From assembly GCA_013396635.1 (NCBI GenBank), contig WBMW01002327.1:1174369-1238368 (forward strand): 64,000 nt of DNA, read 5' to 3'. Shown here piece by piece: positions 1-12,300 of this stretch (position 1 is the first letter of the stretch; each line of letters starts with the position of its first letter). A model generated the notes under the pieces. The model worked only from the letters and a program-made list of their open reading frames with translations. It had not been told where the DNA came from and searched no databases. Source of the stretch: Penelope pileata (Eukaryota > Chordata > Aves > Galliformes > Cracidae). Both the position numbers and the translations under genes were made by a program.

Positions 1-310
1 CGACAAACCCCCAGCGGACACGGCAGAGCGGTGCCGTCAGCCGCTCCCGCCGGGTGGCCCCGCGCTGCCCCCCCGCCACGCCCGAGCACAAGATGGCGGC
101 GCGGCTGCTCCGCCTGCGCGCGCTCCTGCGGGCCGCCGGCCCCCGGCCCTTCTCCGCCCAGGCCAGGTAGGGGGGCTTCGGGGCGTGGGGTGAGGAGAGG
201 GCCGGCGTGGTGGGGCGTCGCTGAGGGGCATTGGGGGCGCGGGGGTGGTGGTGTGGGGCGTTTGGGGCTGAAGGGGGGAGCTCTTCGGGGATGCGAGGGG
301 TGCGCGGCCG
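1..310 (+). promoter_or_regulatory. ACADL: CpG-island promoter and 5' end of ACADL
   Basis: This is a very GC- and CpG-rich stretch around the ACADL start codon. The bases before the ATG at 93 form a C-rich 5' UTR or proximal promoter with no obvious TATA box, as is usual for a CpG-island housekeeping or metabolic gene. After the exon 1 donor at 167 the + strand becomes strongly G-rich, with about a dozen runs of four or more G up to about 300. The transcription start cannot be fixed from sequence alone, and the promoter probably extends left of the window. Confidence 0.7.
93..166 (+). CDS. ACADL: ACADL coding exon 1
   Basis: The exon encodes residues 1-24 plus two bases of codon 25: the Arg/Ala/Leu-rich mitochondrial transit peptide, starting MAARLLRLRALLRAAG. 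The donor gtaggg follows at 167. The exon ends in phase 2. Confidence 0.93.
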
Positions 311-3300
311 TGCGTTTGGCTGCGGGCTCGGCCAGGAGTGAGTGGGCTCGGCCAGGAGTGCGTTGTGTGCGGTTGCCTGTCTGCGTGGGTTGGGTGTGTG
401 CGTGTTCATGGGGTTGGTTGCAGTGTAGGCAAACGTATAGTCCGGTGTATATTCTGTATATATGTGTATGGGGGTGTATGGGGGTGGGTACACGCACAGA
501 AGCGCGTTTGGAGGGGTTTAGGTATGCGGTCTGTGCAAACGGTGGGAGGGCTGTAGGCCCAAGTACAAATATACCTTTATATTGGCACGCATGCATGTGG
601 ATACACATCTGTGTGCATACAGCTGTGCCCCCACTTGCAGGGGGCAGCTGGGATCCGGGCGAGCCCCAGCATCCTGGGCCCAGCGCTGCTGGGAGCCCCA
701 GTGGGGCAGCGCTGCCCTTTGCCCCACTTCCTGGCCCGCTCGGGGACACGGCGTCCCTTGGTGACAGCAGGTGACGTGTGACGTGCTGCAGGGCCCCAGC
801 GCCCTCGTGCCACCCCTGAACTTGGAGCTGTGTGGCTGTGGGGCGGTGGGAGGTGTGGGGAGGGGACGTGTTAGTGTCTCTAATAGGAGAAACGTTATCC
901 CCCTTGCCTCTGTGTGCATTGTTACTGTTCCTAATGTATTTGAAGTGTTCGGGGCAAAGTGCTCACGCTTTACCAAGCAAACAGTGTTTGCTAGGTCTTT
1001 GTAACGATTGCAGTTACGCTTCGTATCTAGGAGCGTGCTAGGCTTGTGAGCTGTGTTTAACAGGCAGGTGTTTCCTTCCTTTAAAAGTGCTATAAAACAG
1101 GGAGTGTCCCTGTCCAAACAGATGCTCACATCTCTTTTTCAGCCCTGCCCAAGCGGAGCAGCACGGCACAAAGCGCCAGGAGCCTTCCTCTGCTAAGTGT
1201 TTAACTGACATTGGAACTCGGCGGATCTTCTCGTCAGACCATGATATCTTCAGGGAGAGTGCCAGGAAGTTCTTCCAGGAGGAAGTGCTGCCTTTTCATG
1301 CGGAGTAAGATACCTTCTAAACATTCTGGTTTGCCAGATAATTTGCTTTATTTTTTTTTTCCCCCCTAAATAAACTTTTTGGGATATTACTCATTATGAT
1401 GAGATAAACAGGGTATTTGTTTTCATTAACCAGCCTGCTATTTGGACTTGATTAAAATAAACCTGCCTATAAAACTCGTCAAATTTCACTGAATGCTCTG
1501 AGCTGACATCTTTGCCTTACGCTTATGAGCAGGACAAATGCAGTTTGCAGAGTTACAGCCAAAGTGTCCCTGCTTGTACCAATTAACTCTGACACCAATG
1601 TCTTGATGGCAGAGATAAAGAGATGATCAGCATGTTGTCACCCTGCTGTCATCCAAAATGCATGAACGTCATGTCTAGGTCAGTGTAATAGATACTGCAG
1701 ATACCTTATTTTAGTTGTATTTAATCACATTATACTTGGCAGTGGGGTGGCAATGAACCTGAAAGATGTTTCTGAAGGGAAAGCATTAAGCTGCAGTACT
1801 GTCTTCAGCAATTTTCACTTTACTTGAAAAACGTGCCTGCAAAAACAACAGGGGCTTAGCAAAGGGTTTATTCATCAATCAGACCACAGGATGAATTTCC
1901 TGGTGCAGTTCAGAGTGTGTCCACAAACAACTGAGATGGCACAACTGAGTGGGTGAGGTGTTGTGGATCAAAGGCCGAAATTAACAGCAGGAGGCAAAGG
2001 AAACAGCTTACATTAGGATTGTTGCCAGGAATTTGTTTATTCGTCCTCTAGCCATGACCTCAAAGTCATGGAAAAATGGATTTTCCACTAAATAATCATA
2101 TTCTCTGCACAAAACCAGATATTTTCCCTCATCTCTTATTAGAATGATTGCTGGTGCAGCTTTGTGGACAGGTACTGTATCTGCTGGAGGTTAATTACGA
2201 TCCTGTTTGCTAGCTTGCTGACACAACTGTTTCCTGGGGAGACTGGAACAAGTTGGACTCGTGTTCTTGCATCACTTCAGAGACCTATGAACCATTCAGT
2301 TCTCACACCTTCCAAGTAAACATGTAGGCTTCAGGCACAGGGCGTAGGTTGCTCCGAAAGTAACGCCTCCTATTCATTTCCACGGAAAGTACAACAGATA
2401 CAAAGAGCACAGTAACACTGTTTGATAGAGCACATTCTCAGCTACAAAACACTATTTTTCAACATAGTGACCACCACTAGCTGTGCATTTTCACCAGCAG
2501 TGAACAGGAGCCTGCATGCTGTGCACATAACAGTCTGCACCAGCAGAGGTGACCACTGTTGCTGTCACCACTGCTGTCACCACCACCCCACTGTGCTGAC
2601 ATCTGCTGTTTAGTCTCTTGTAAACGTTCAGCAAGCATTGATGAATGTCAACGGATGCAGTTTTTTCTGTGTGTAGGAAGTCAGTTCCACACCTTTGCTT
2701 TGTATGCACTTCCATGTCAGACACCATTTTGTCAGACTGCCCTTTTGTTGCCCTACCACTCTTCTTAGAGGGAAGGTTCAACCTCTGCTGCCGTCCCACC
2801 AACATCCGCTTCTGACGTTGTGGGCGAAGAGAATAAAATAGGAGACATTACTTCTGGATGTACCTTTTGTATATCAGTTGGCTGGGCCAAGATAGAGGGA
2901 GTGGCATGACATCAGTGGACATGGATGAGTGTGAGAAGGAAGTGCTTTTGTGATGGAGACTGGAATGGCCCTGAAGGTGGAAGGCAAAAAAATAAGCAGC
3001 TAAGGTGGTCATTAGAGAGATTTGCGTAAGATTCCTAGTGCAGGAGCAGAAGCTCTGGAAACAAGCATGTACAGTAAGATGCATTATTAAGTGTGGATGA
3101 AGTGCTGTGGTATAGCTCTGCTGTACATGGATGCGTCAGTGGAGTCCCTCTGATCCAACCTGCCTATGATATTATTAAAAAAAAATAATTAACGACCATC
3201 CAACTTTCTGTTGGTGAACTCTGTACTATTTTTCTGAGAGCGATCCTTGTAGTCTGCAAGCTGTCAGAGGATGAGCCTTAGCCAATCTATTCACAAACTT

Positions 3301-6300
3301 AAAACCATCTTACAGCATTAATTTATCAAGGTACGGTACTAAGTGCACAGGGACTGATTTGTTTTTGTATTATTTTATATATATTTAAATTTTATACAAA
3401 GTTTGCTAATGTGTTGGCAATTCTTTCTCATAAAGCATTTCTCCCTGAGAGAGTTGAAATCTTTCACAAACTGATATGTTTATACCCATTTTGTATGTGG
3501 GAAAATGGAGTGCCAGGAAGATCTGGACCTGCTTGTAATTATCCAGATGGTTGTGGCTAAATCTCCTAAGTCCTCATTTGGTGCTCGGACCAGTACACAG
3601 CACAGCCTTTCATGACAGGGCTCGAGGAGATGTCGGGTTATATGTTGGAAACAGGAGTTCAGATGTGTTCTGCTTTTGGGAGTCTGTGTAATGCCAGTGG
3701 CATTTGTGAACTTGAAGAATGGAAAACCTGTTATTAAGCCACCACTTCTTAGCTGGGAAATATAGTTGTCTCAGCACCCTGCGTGTTGTGTTGTGTGTTA
3801 CTGAGGCTGAAAGCCTCTCTGCTAGGCAGTGAAACCTTGCTGCAGGGGCTCTAGCATGAAGCAGCAGCAGCTCTGACAAATGAGTGGGGAATGTAATCAA
3901 TGACTCTGTTCTTGTGCTTTTTGCAGATGGGAGAAGGATGGCCAGGTGAGCAGAGAGCTCTGGGAAAAAGCTGGACAGCAGGGTTTGCTGGGTGTTGCTA
4001 TTGCTGAAAAACATGGAGGCATTGGAGCAGACATTCTCTCTTCAGCCGTGGTCTGGGAGGAGCAGTAAGTACCAGACAGTTCAGGAAGAGATTGATTCAT
4101 GTTATCAATAGACTGCTTTTTGCTTTGTTTTGTTGTGTTGTTTGTTTTTTTCTCTCCATAAGATTTCTTTATTGCTTACAGAAAATAGCATTATCTTTCT
4201 CATGGAAAGTATACTTTAAACATGAATAAATCCCTCCTGCTTTATGTATTCCAGATGATTGTTTAAGTAATAAATGTCATTGTGCTCTGCTGCTAGGACT
4301 GTGTGGTTGAGGGAAGCATTTTCATCAGTCTGGTAGATTATACAATAATTTGGCTGTGAGAGTACGTTCTGTAAATAACAGTGCAAATGCCACAAGTTCA
4401 CATTATGTCTGAGACCTCTGTGTTGCAAGGCTTTCAGTGTTGGGTCTGAATTGTAAAGGTGTAAAGTTCAGCGTTTAAATTTCTGTAGTGCTTCTGCCTG
4501 AGCTGTTTTGTTTTTCCCCACTTTCCAAGGATGTACGTTAACTGTACTGGCCCAGGATTCAGCCTTCATTCCGATATAGTCATGCCCTACATTGCAAATT
4601 ATGGCTCTGAAGAACAGATTAAACACTTCATCCCTCAGATGGTTGCAGGCAAGTGTATTGGTGCTATTGCCATGACAGAACCTGGGGCTGGCAGGTAAGT
4701 TAAAAACAAAGACAGATGGTCATAATGTTACGTGCTGTCTACTGATTTCTCAGTGGAAAACAAAACCATGAGCATCCTGGTTATATGGTCATCCTAACAA
4801 CTAGACAGTATTCTAGAACAGGCAGAACCTTGGTCTTACAGATCACACTGTTACCTGCTTTGTCATTTCAAGATAATTGCTCAGAATCTATTTCCTTATT
4901 GTCTCGCTGTGGGCAAATATGCTTTGTATATGCTTTTATAGTCTGAGTTTAATAATCTGCCCTGTGAATATACTTTTAATATGAAATGTAATCAGGAGAA
5001 AATTACATCAGTAAAGACTGCTTTACTTCATTAGTATTAGTTTTTCGTTGTGGAACAGAACGCTCTATCTTTGTTTTTCCTCTGAATCCTTTCAAACTGA
5101 TAAATGTCCCTCCTGTACTGTCATTATGGAAGGGCAGACAGCACATACTTGAGTAGACACAGCTGATCTGGCCAGTTTCCAAGAGAGAGAGGAACAGGTG
5201 AAGAGCAAAACCTTCTGGTGTCATGCTTCTACAGATAGTAGTCATTGCCAATGTTCTTTTGCAGAGCCTCCTCATTAGGACTGAGCCTGCTTGGAAGATG
5301 TGGTTTTGTCTGACATTTGTCTTCTAAAGCATATCAGTGTAAGGGGATGCTGACTGTTGGTATCAGTGCTTGATTACACCATCTCCCACAGGCAGATGCA
5401 TTAAAATGGGACCCCATGCTCTTGTATGATTGTGTAGATTTATCATCCCTTTCCACAGCAGGCTTTTGGTTTCTGTGTTACACTGCAAACCATTTCTCTG
5501 TCTCCCATTCTCCTGTGCATTTTCACTGACTGCATGTCTGGATGGTATGGAGTCTACTTCATACTGGGTAGAATTCAAGATACAAATTAAAACTTTTGGA
5601 GCAGTTTATTGAAGGATCTTTTGAATTTCATTCTAGTGACTTGCAAGGAGTACGAACATATGCAAAAAGAGATGGAAGTGATTGGATTCTTAACGGGAGT
5701 AAGGTAGGTGAACAGACACGTGTGCCACTCGTAGCCTTTGGGAGCTGAATGCAGTCAGGGAAGGACATAAGCCAGAATCAGTGATCAGTGTCTCCCCTAG
5801 TCGTTCCACTTTTTTTTTTTTGGTAAGACTTAATATACTTCTGCTGTTGGCAATTTATGGAAGGACTTGAGCAGGATTTATTTTTTTTTTGTAGCTTTTA
5901 AATAATCTTATCTACAGGCTTTATTTTTGCTAGATCTGGAAAAAGTCCTGCATTGTGTAAGCAGAACTAGGGTTGTTTCTCAGTGCTGAGGTTGAACAAC
6001 AAAACATATGTACTCCAAATTTTAACTTGTCTGCAGCCTGAGAAAAGACGTGTTACAATGCACACTGTGGAATCTTTGTTTGGAAGCCTGCTGCTAATAT
6101 TAGGAGAACAAAACCACTGCCTTAAATTTTGTGTGTATGCTATCAAGCTGTTACAAAATTGGCAGCATTAACCTCTTCTTTTGTTTGCATAATAAAGCAA
6201 GAAGGCAGAAGTAAGGTGTTGGAATAGAAGAGTGGGTTCAACAGGCGTGTTTTCGTGGTGGGTTTTTTGTTGTTGTTTGTGTCTTTGTGGGTTTTTTTGT

Positions 6301-9300
6301 TACGTTTGGTTTTGTTGAAAGCTTCATTTTCTTTTGTATCCCTGCTGGGAGCATGTTATTGATAGGGACTTTGGGCCTTAGCAGAATTTGAGGTGGTGAG
6401 AGTATGTATGAACAAATTTGTACATACAGGTGTCTAAAAAGGTATGAGTTCATTATGTGTGGTTGAAGTCAAGCAGGACAGATGGCTTATTTCTTCTGGT
6501 GGAGTTAGAATGAGTCACTTTGGCAGGTGGATGGGTCGTTATACAGAATTCTAGTGAGCAGTTGTTAGTAGAAGCCATCAATAGTTTTGCATTTTATACC
6601 TTGCTAATTTAATTATTAAAAAAGAAAACCTCTGTTTTCATTTGATGTTTACACTCGATAGCTCCTTCCTTCTTTAGCAGGGGACAAACAAAACAAACAG
6701 GTCTGTGTGTTCTTTAACTCCATGCTTCTGACCACACAGTGCCTCCCAAATTAATTCCCCCTTTGACAGACCTTGTTCTCAAGCACTTCAGGCTTCCTAA
6801 ATGATCAAAATACTTCTGGACACCTAAGTCTTGTCTCTCAGTTCAACTGTGAAAGCATCCTCACACAGACAGTTTTGTTTCTTCTGCTTGATGACCTTTT
6901 CTAACGTCTGTCTACCTAGCTTGTTGCTTTATCCCAAGTTGTGTTCTTGTTTTGTTTTTTTACAGGTATTCATCACTAATGGTTGGATGAGTGACGTGGT
7001 GATTGTGGTTGCAGTTACAAACCGAGAGGCCCGATCTCCTGCTCATGGAATCAGCCTTTTCCTGGTGGAAAATGGAACAAAAGGTTTCATCAAAGGACGC
7101 AAACTGAACAAAATCGGCCTGAAAGCTCAAGTAAGTTATTATGACCTATAACACGTAGGAGACTTTGAGGAAGTCTAAAATTGCTCAATGCCTGGCACTA
7201 GCTTAATAAAGATAAACGAGAACCATGGTATTATTTTAGTACTTAAGCTTTAGAGCACAAAAAAAATACGTCATGTATACTGAGTTTCCACATGGAAGTC
7301 TGAAGCACGTGATGTGCGCGGAGAGGCTGACAGCTGGATTTCTTCACTCTGAAGAAGCTTGGAAGGATGGGATCACATTGCTGTCTTTAGCTACCTAACA
7401 GGTGGCTGTAGAGATGGAGAAGCACAGTGAAAATGTGGCAAGAGACACAAGGTACATTGAGGAAGCTCCTAAGTAGGTACAGACAAGGCCCTCAGCTGCC
7501 TGCTTTGCTGAAGGTGCTTTGAGTAGGAGATGGACAACCTCAGGAGCACCCTCCCGACTTAAATGATTCTATGACTTAATATGACAGCTTGAAAAAATGA
7601 TGGGGAAAAAAGTGGAATGCAAAGGTGAGAGTGTCAGGCTATAAACCCTTGCATTTAAAATCCTCTTAGGATACAGCAGAGCTGTTTTTCGAAGACGTGC
7701 GATTGCCAGCAAGTGCCTTGCTTGGAAAAGAGAACAAAGGCTTCTATTATTTGATGGCAGAGCTCCCTCAGGTAAGAGTAATAAAAATGTTTGCTGTCTC
7801 TAGGAGGAACACAGACACGGTGTTTTGTCATTGCAAAACTCTGCCTTAATTTTGGAGGTGATGGATCTTGAAGAGCCTCATCTGGCTCAGAATCAGGGTA
7901 TCTGTGAGCAGCATCCTGTTGATACAATTGCTTTTTACCTGAATAATGCAATTTCTAGTGCTAAAACCCTAATTCTTTGGGCATTGGCAAGTGTTGATAT
8001 CCCACAAACTCAAAGCCAGAGCTCTTAAGCAACGGCCTAGCTATTGAAGAACCTGAGCTTAAGGTGCAGTATCTTAAAGACTATGTCAGGTTTTTTTGTG
8101 TACTTCTACCATGCAAGCATTTCTCTTGGTAGACTGCATACAGCTTGGAAGTCTCTGCATTTAGCATTCTCTTTAAAGAAAAGAAGCAAACACTGCTCTT
8201 TCAGCTTTTCTGCTTGTAGAAGCATATTAAAGCTGTAAGAAATTATTTCTTTATCCATATAGCTAAGTAAAGAAGTTGTTACCAAATACCTTGCTAGTGG
8301 AAAATAACACAGATTGACTTACTGAAGTTTTGAAACGGTTTGGGAGGACAAAGAGGCAATGTGGTTTTACAAAACATGACTGTGCTTTGTCAAAACTATG
8401 ACTGCCTCATCTGGTAGAGATCATGCTTATTTAATTTTATCTTGTGAGTAAATATGAAACCTGATTAAAGGAAATGTTCTACTACTTTAAAGCAACAGAT
8501 ACACTCACAAGCAAGTTCAATGAGATCTATCAGATGATTTCAGTATTGCTAGAATTGTTCTGTACTTTGTTTATCAACGTTTTGCTGAAGGAAGGAGAAG
8601 AAACAGCCAGTTTTCTCATGTAGATTTTGGTTTTTAAGACGTTTCCTATTGAAATTGTTATATGCAGGACTATTATTTTTTTTAACTGGGCAGTAAAAAC
8701 TAATAATTAAACAAATTTTGATGTGAAGTTTTCAGTCAGTAAGAATCCTGCGGTTGACACGTATGCTTTTCAGGGGCAATGTTCTATCAGAAAAATGACC
8801 AAAAAGCTTTAAAAAATGGTCTTTGGGCATCAAAGCATTTGTCTCACTCAGTAATTTCAGTAATGCAGTGTGTCTGGTTTGATCCCTAATGTGACTTCTG
8901 CCTCCCTGCTTTAATGAACAACGCTGAACATCTGTTTCCCAGTTGTGCACTTACATATGTGCATCTGATGCACAGAAACATTAAACTAATTCCACTGGAT
9001 TCTGTAATTTGTGTTTCTAAAGGAAAGACTCTTAATTGCCGATATGGCTCTTGCCAGCTGTGAATTCATGTTTGAAGAAACAAGGAATTATGTGAAGCAA
9101 AGAAAAGCTTTTGGGAAGACAATTGCACACTTGCAGGTGAGTTTGATCAGTAAGACTTGCAAAGCAGATGCACACTGGAATTTCTGTACGTTTATGTATG
9201 TGTAATGTCGAGCAAGTGGAAGTCACTGGACTGTTACTAAGGGGCTGCTTGCAGACACTTCAGTGTTGCACTGTGACTTGTTTCTCTTCATGCCTATTGT

Positions 9301-12300
9301 TTTTAAAAACCACATAAGACAATGCTTGTATTTTCATGGCAAGGAACCCTGCAGCAGTAATGCTTTTGGAAGCACAGTAAGCAGGCAGAAATGGCCTGCT
9401 TTTTGCTGGTTACTCTTTTGTTACTCTTAGACTTGTGTTTTACTATCAGAGGTCCTAATCACAGGGTATATTACATCATCTTGCATTTCTTTACCCGCCT
9501 GGAATCCTACAGACTGCAGAAGAGCTCAGTGTGTGTGCAGGTACTGCATCCCTCCACACGTAATGCGTTGCAGCAGTGTGATCTCAATGAGACTGATGCT
9601 GTCATGGTCCCCAAGCAGTGACCTTGATGCTTCAGTGCCTGCAAAGGTGTTTATGTTCAGCTTTATGGGTATTGTAATGAGATTCCTCAGCTACTAGGTA
9701 CCTGGGTGTTCAAGTGATTGCATTATAAAACTGTTGGATCACTCTCTGTGTACATGGCTTGACAGTAGTAGTTAATTGCTGTCATATAGCACAGTAACAT
9801 GAAAAAAAACATTTGATGTTATAATTTTCTTGAAAACTGCAACATTTGTTAGGACTGAAATGGACCAAGCTCCTGTATGCTTGATTTATAAGATAACAAA
9901 TGCCTCATACGTGTTACAGGATGTTAGCTTTTTTGATTCTGACACACTTAAGAAATAATTAAACTGGAATATTTTTATTTCTGTCCTCAGAGTTCCTGTG
10001 TCAAAATCAAATCTTTAATTGTTGTGAGCAGCAGCAGAATTGAGCTCTGTAGAGGGTGCAATGTTAGGTATCTTTCAGAAAACGATGATCTTCATTTCAT
10101 TTTGAGCTTAACATTTAAAAATTCCTGAAATTTAGTACATCCAGTGAGCAGCTCTAACACAAAAATTATATTTTAAAGTTTATTTATGTAGCTGTGGAAT
10201 GCTTTCTAATCACAGTAATTCACTGTGCAGAGGCCTCCAAAATAAAAAAACAAGAAGGCTTTTCCTGTAGACGTTTAGAACTGTGAGATCAGGAGAAACT
10301 TCTGTCCCTAGGTGGTGTTTTTATCTCCTTCCTACCAGAATTGCTACAAGGCAATGAAATGCTTGCCTTACCTGGCTTTAGGCATCCTTCCTAATGGACT
10401 GTACCTCTTCCATCCAGAAACTCTTTTCCAATGTGACAGAACTCAGCATCAAAGAACTTTGATTGTTGGTCTAAAACTTCCTTTGTTTGTGCTCCAAGTG
10501 CTTTGCACATTGCTTACACTCTGAAAAACTGAACACTCAGCAAATGCACCCACTGCAGGATGAAACGTCACCAGTCAGTAGGGTGACGGTGCCTTCTCCC
10601 ACAAGAGGGAGCAGAGAGGAGCAGAGCTCCCCGTTCCTCCCACTCTGCTCTCCAGGAATTTGTTTTCAGGCTCTTGGGGGAGTTTGCCCCATAATATCTT
10701 GTTTTGAGTTGGTCTTGAGAATTAAATTTTTCTAATAAGACTGGTAAAGGTGTAATTGTATGGAAAACAAACTCTATGTAGATGTAAAGATGCAAAGCTG
10801 TTTGAAAATAGTGATTTCTAACAGAAATACTTCTAGAAAATGCTTCACTTTCTACTCTGAAAGTAGCTTAAAAGCAGTACTACTTCTGCTCTTTCTTTTC
10901 TCTGCCTCCTCCATCCGCTTCCAAAATAAGACGGTACAGCACAAGCTGGCAGAAATGAAAACGCAGATCTGTGTGGGCCGAGCTTTTCTGGACAACTGTT
11001 TGCAGCTGCACGCAGAGAAACGCCTGGACTCCTCCACAGCTTCCATGGCAAAGTACTGGTATGTGGTGAAAGTAATTTGGAAGTGTTACTTGTATGGTCT
11101 TGACAGGAGTCTAATAACAGAAACACTGAACTGCTCAGATTTAAACAAAAGGTAAAATTACTGTCTGATTAATAGCAACCATGTCTGTTTTTAATGGAGG
11201 CCATTAGCTTTAACTTCAGTGGAGTAGTCAACAACAGCCTTACTTAACGTTGAAAACCAGTGCTGGTTAAAAGATCAATTTCCAAGTGATAGCATGCTTT
11301 TAAAATAGGCTTCCATTAATAATGAGATCAGCTTCAGTTACAAGCGAGCATTTCACTGGTAGTTAGAACAGATTTTAGCATAACGTATCATTAAATAATA
11401 TATATCTCTTTTCTAATCACAAATGTGTTTGAAACTCTCATGTGATACAGAATACTTTTCAGTTATCATTACTTAGCAATAGCTGTTTGGCCAGCCACTT
11501 TTTGAAGCTATTTGGTTTCGGGAAGAAATAGTTGGCTGCAGCTATTGCTGTAATTGAGACTAAACAGTTCTGTCCTTTATTGGCCAGAACCCCTCCTCCC
11601 TGTACTTGGTGGAGTTGTGTGTTAACTTAGGCCTCACCAGAGAAATCTGGATGAGTAAAAGCATCTCAGATGCGTATAACAGGAATTTGTGATCTGTATA
11701 GTTTTATTCTGCTTGCAAAGATAGGAGAAAAAAAGTACGCCAGACATTACCAAATAATTTTAGGGAAGGTAGAGATCTACAGGTTCCAGAACTTTCAAAA
11801 ATAAATGTAGAGGTAATATGCAGAAAATGCTGAGGGAATCCAGTGAGAATCTTTACAATGAAAGGATGGATTTTGTTTGAATGCTATTTCTGGCACTGCT
11901 TGCCTGGAAGTACCAGGTACCTAAGCAGAGGCATTCGGTTCCAAGGAGGAGGAGGAGGAGGAAACAACTAGTGCCAGCTCAGAGGTAGGCTTACTTCCTC
12001 AACAAATTTTCCAAAGCAAGGAATTTGAAACTCCCCCACCCACCCAAATGTTAGCAGCAGTGTTTGTTGTGGATTTCCCCGTTTCCTTAATAGAGTTCCT
12101 GTGGCTCCTTTCCATTAAACTCTTAGATGGTCTAGAAAGTGCTTGAACGTGGAATTGCTGATGTTGCAGGAGACTGTCTCCTATTCATTTTGCTTATAAC
12201 CTCTTGCACAGTCAGTGACTTGACTTAGAGGTTTGGTGACTTTAAAATTTAGGTTGAGTATCTCTCCTGGTATCTGGTGGAAGGTCTGTAGTCTTTATTT

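Larger units (their letters stand above)
4065..9022 (+). other. ACADL: ACADL introns 3-7 (between the listed exons)
   Basis: Intron 3 is 4,065-4,529, intron 4 is 4,695-5,636, intron 5 is 5,704-6,965, intron 6 is 7,131-7,669 and intron 7 is 7,772-9,022. The only recognised element is an old CR1 tail at about 7,320-7,572 in intron 6. The rest is AT-rich with short poly-T runs. Confidence 0.8.

Noticed and set aside
31..774. A 247-codon + strand open frame over the ACADL promoter, exon 1 and intron 1
   Set aside because: It is in a different frame from the ACADL start and sits in GC-rich, stop-poor sequence. The product is low-complexity Pro/Ala/Gly/Arg with no family resemblance.
518..1129. 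A 203-codon antisense open frame in ACADL intron 1
   Set aside because: It has no recognisable domain and lies in a TG/CA- and GC-rich stretch. Composition explains its length.
10760..11155. A 131-codon open frame around ACADL exon 9 taken as a separate gene
   Set aside because: Only 10,931-11,058 matches ACADL and it has proper splice borders. The extensions on both sides are intron.
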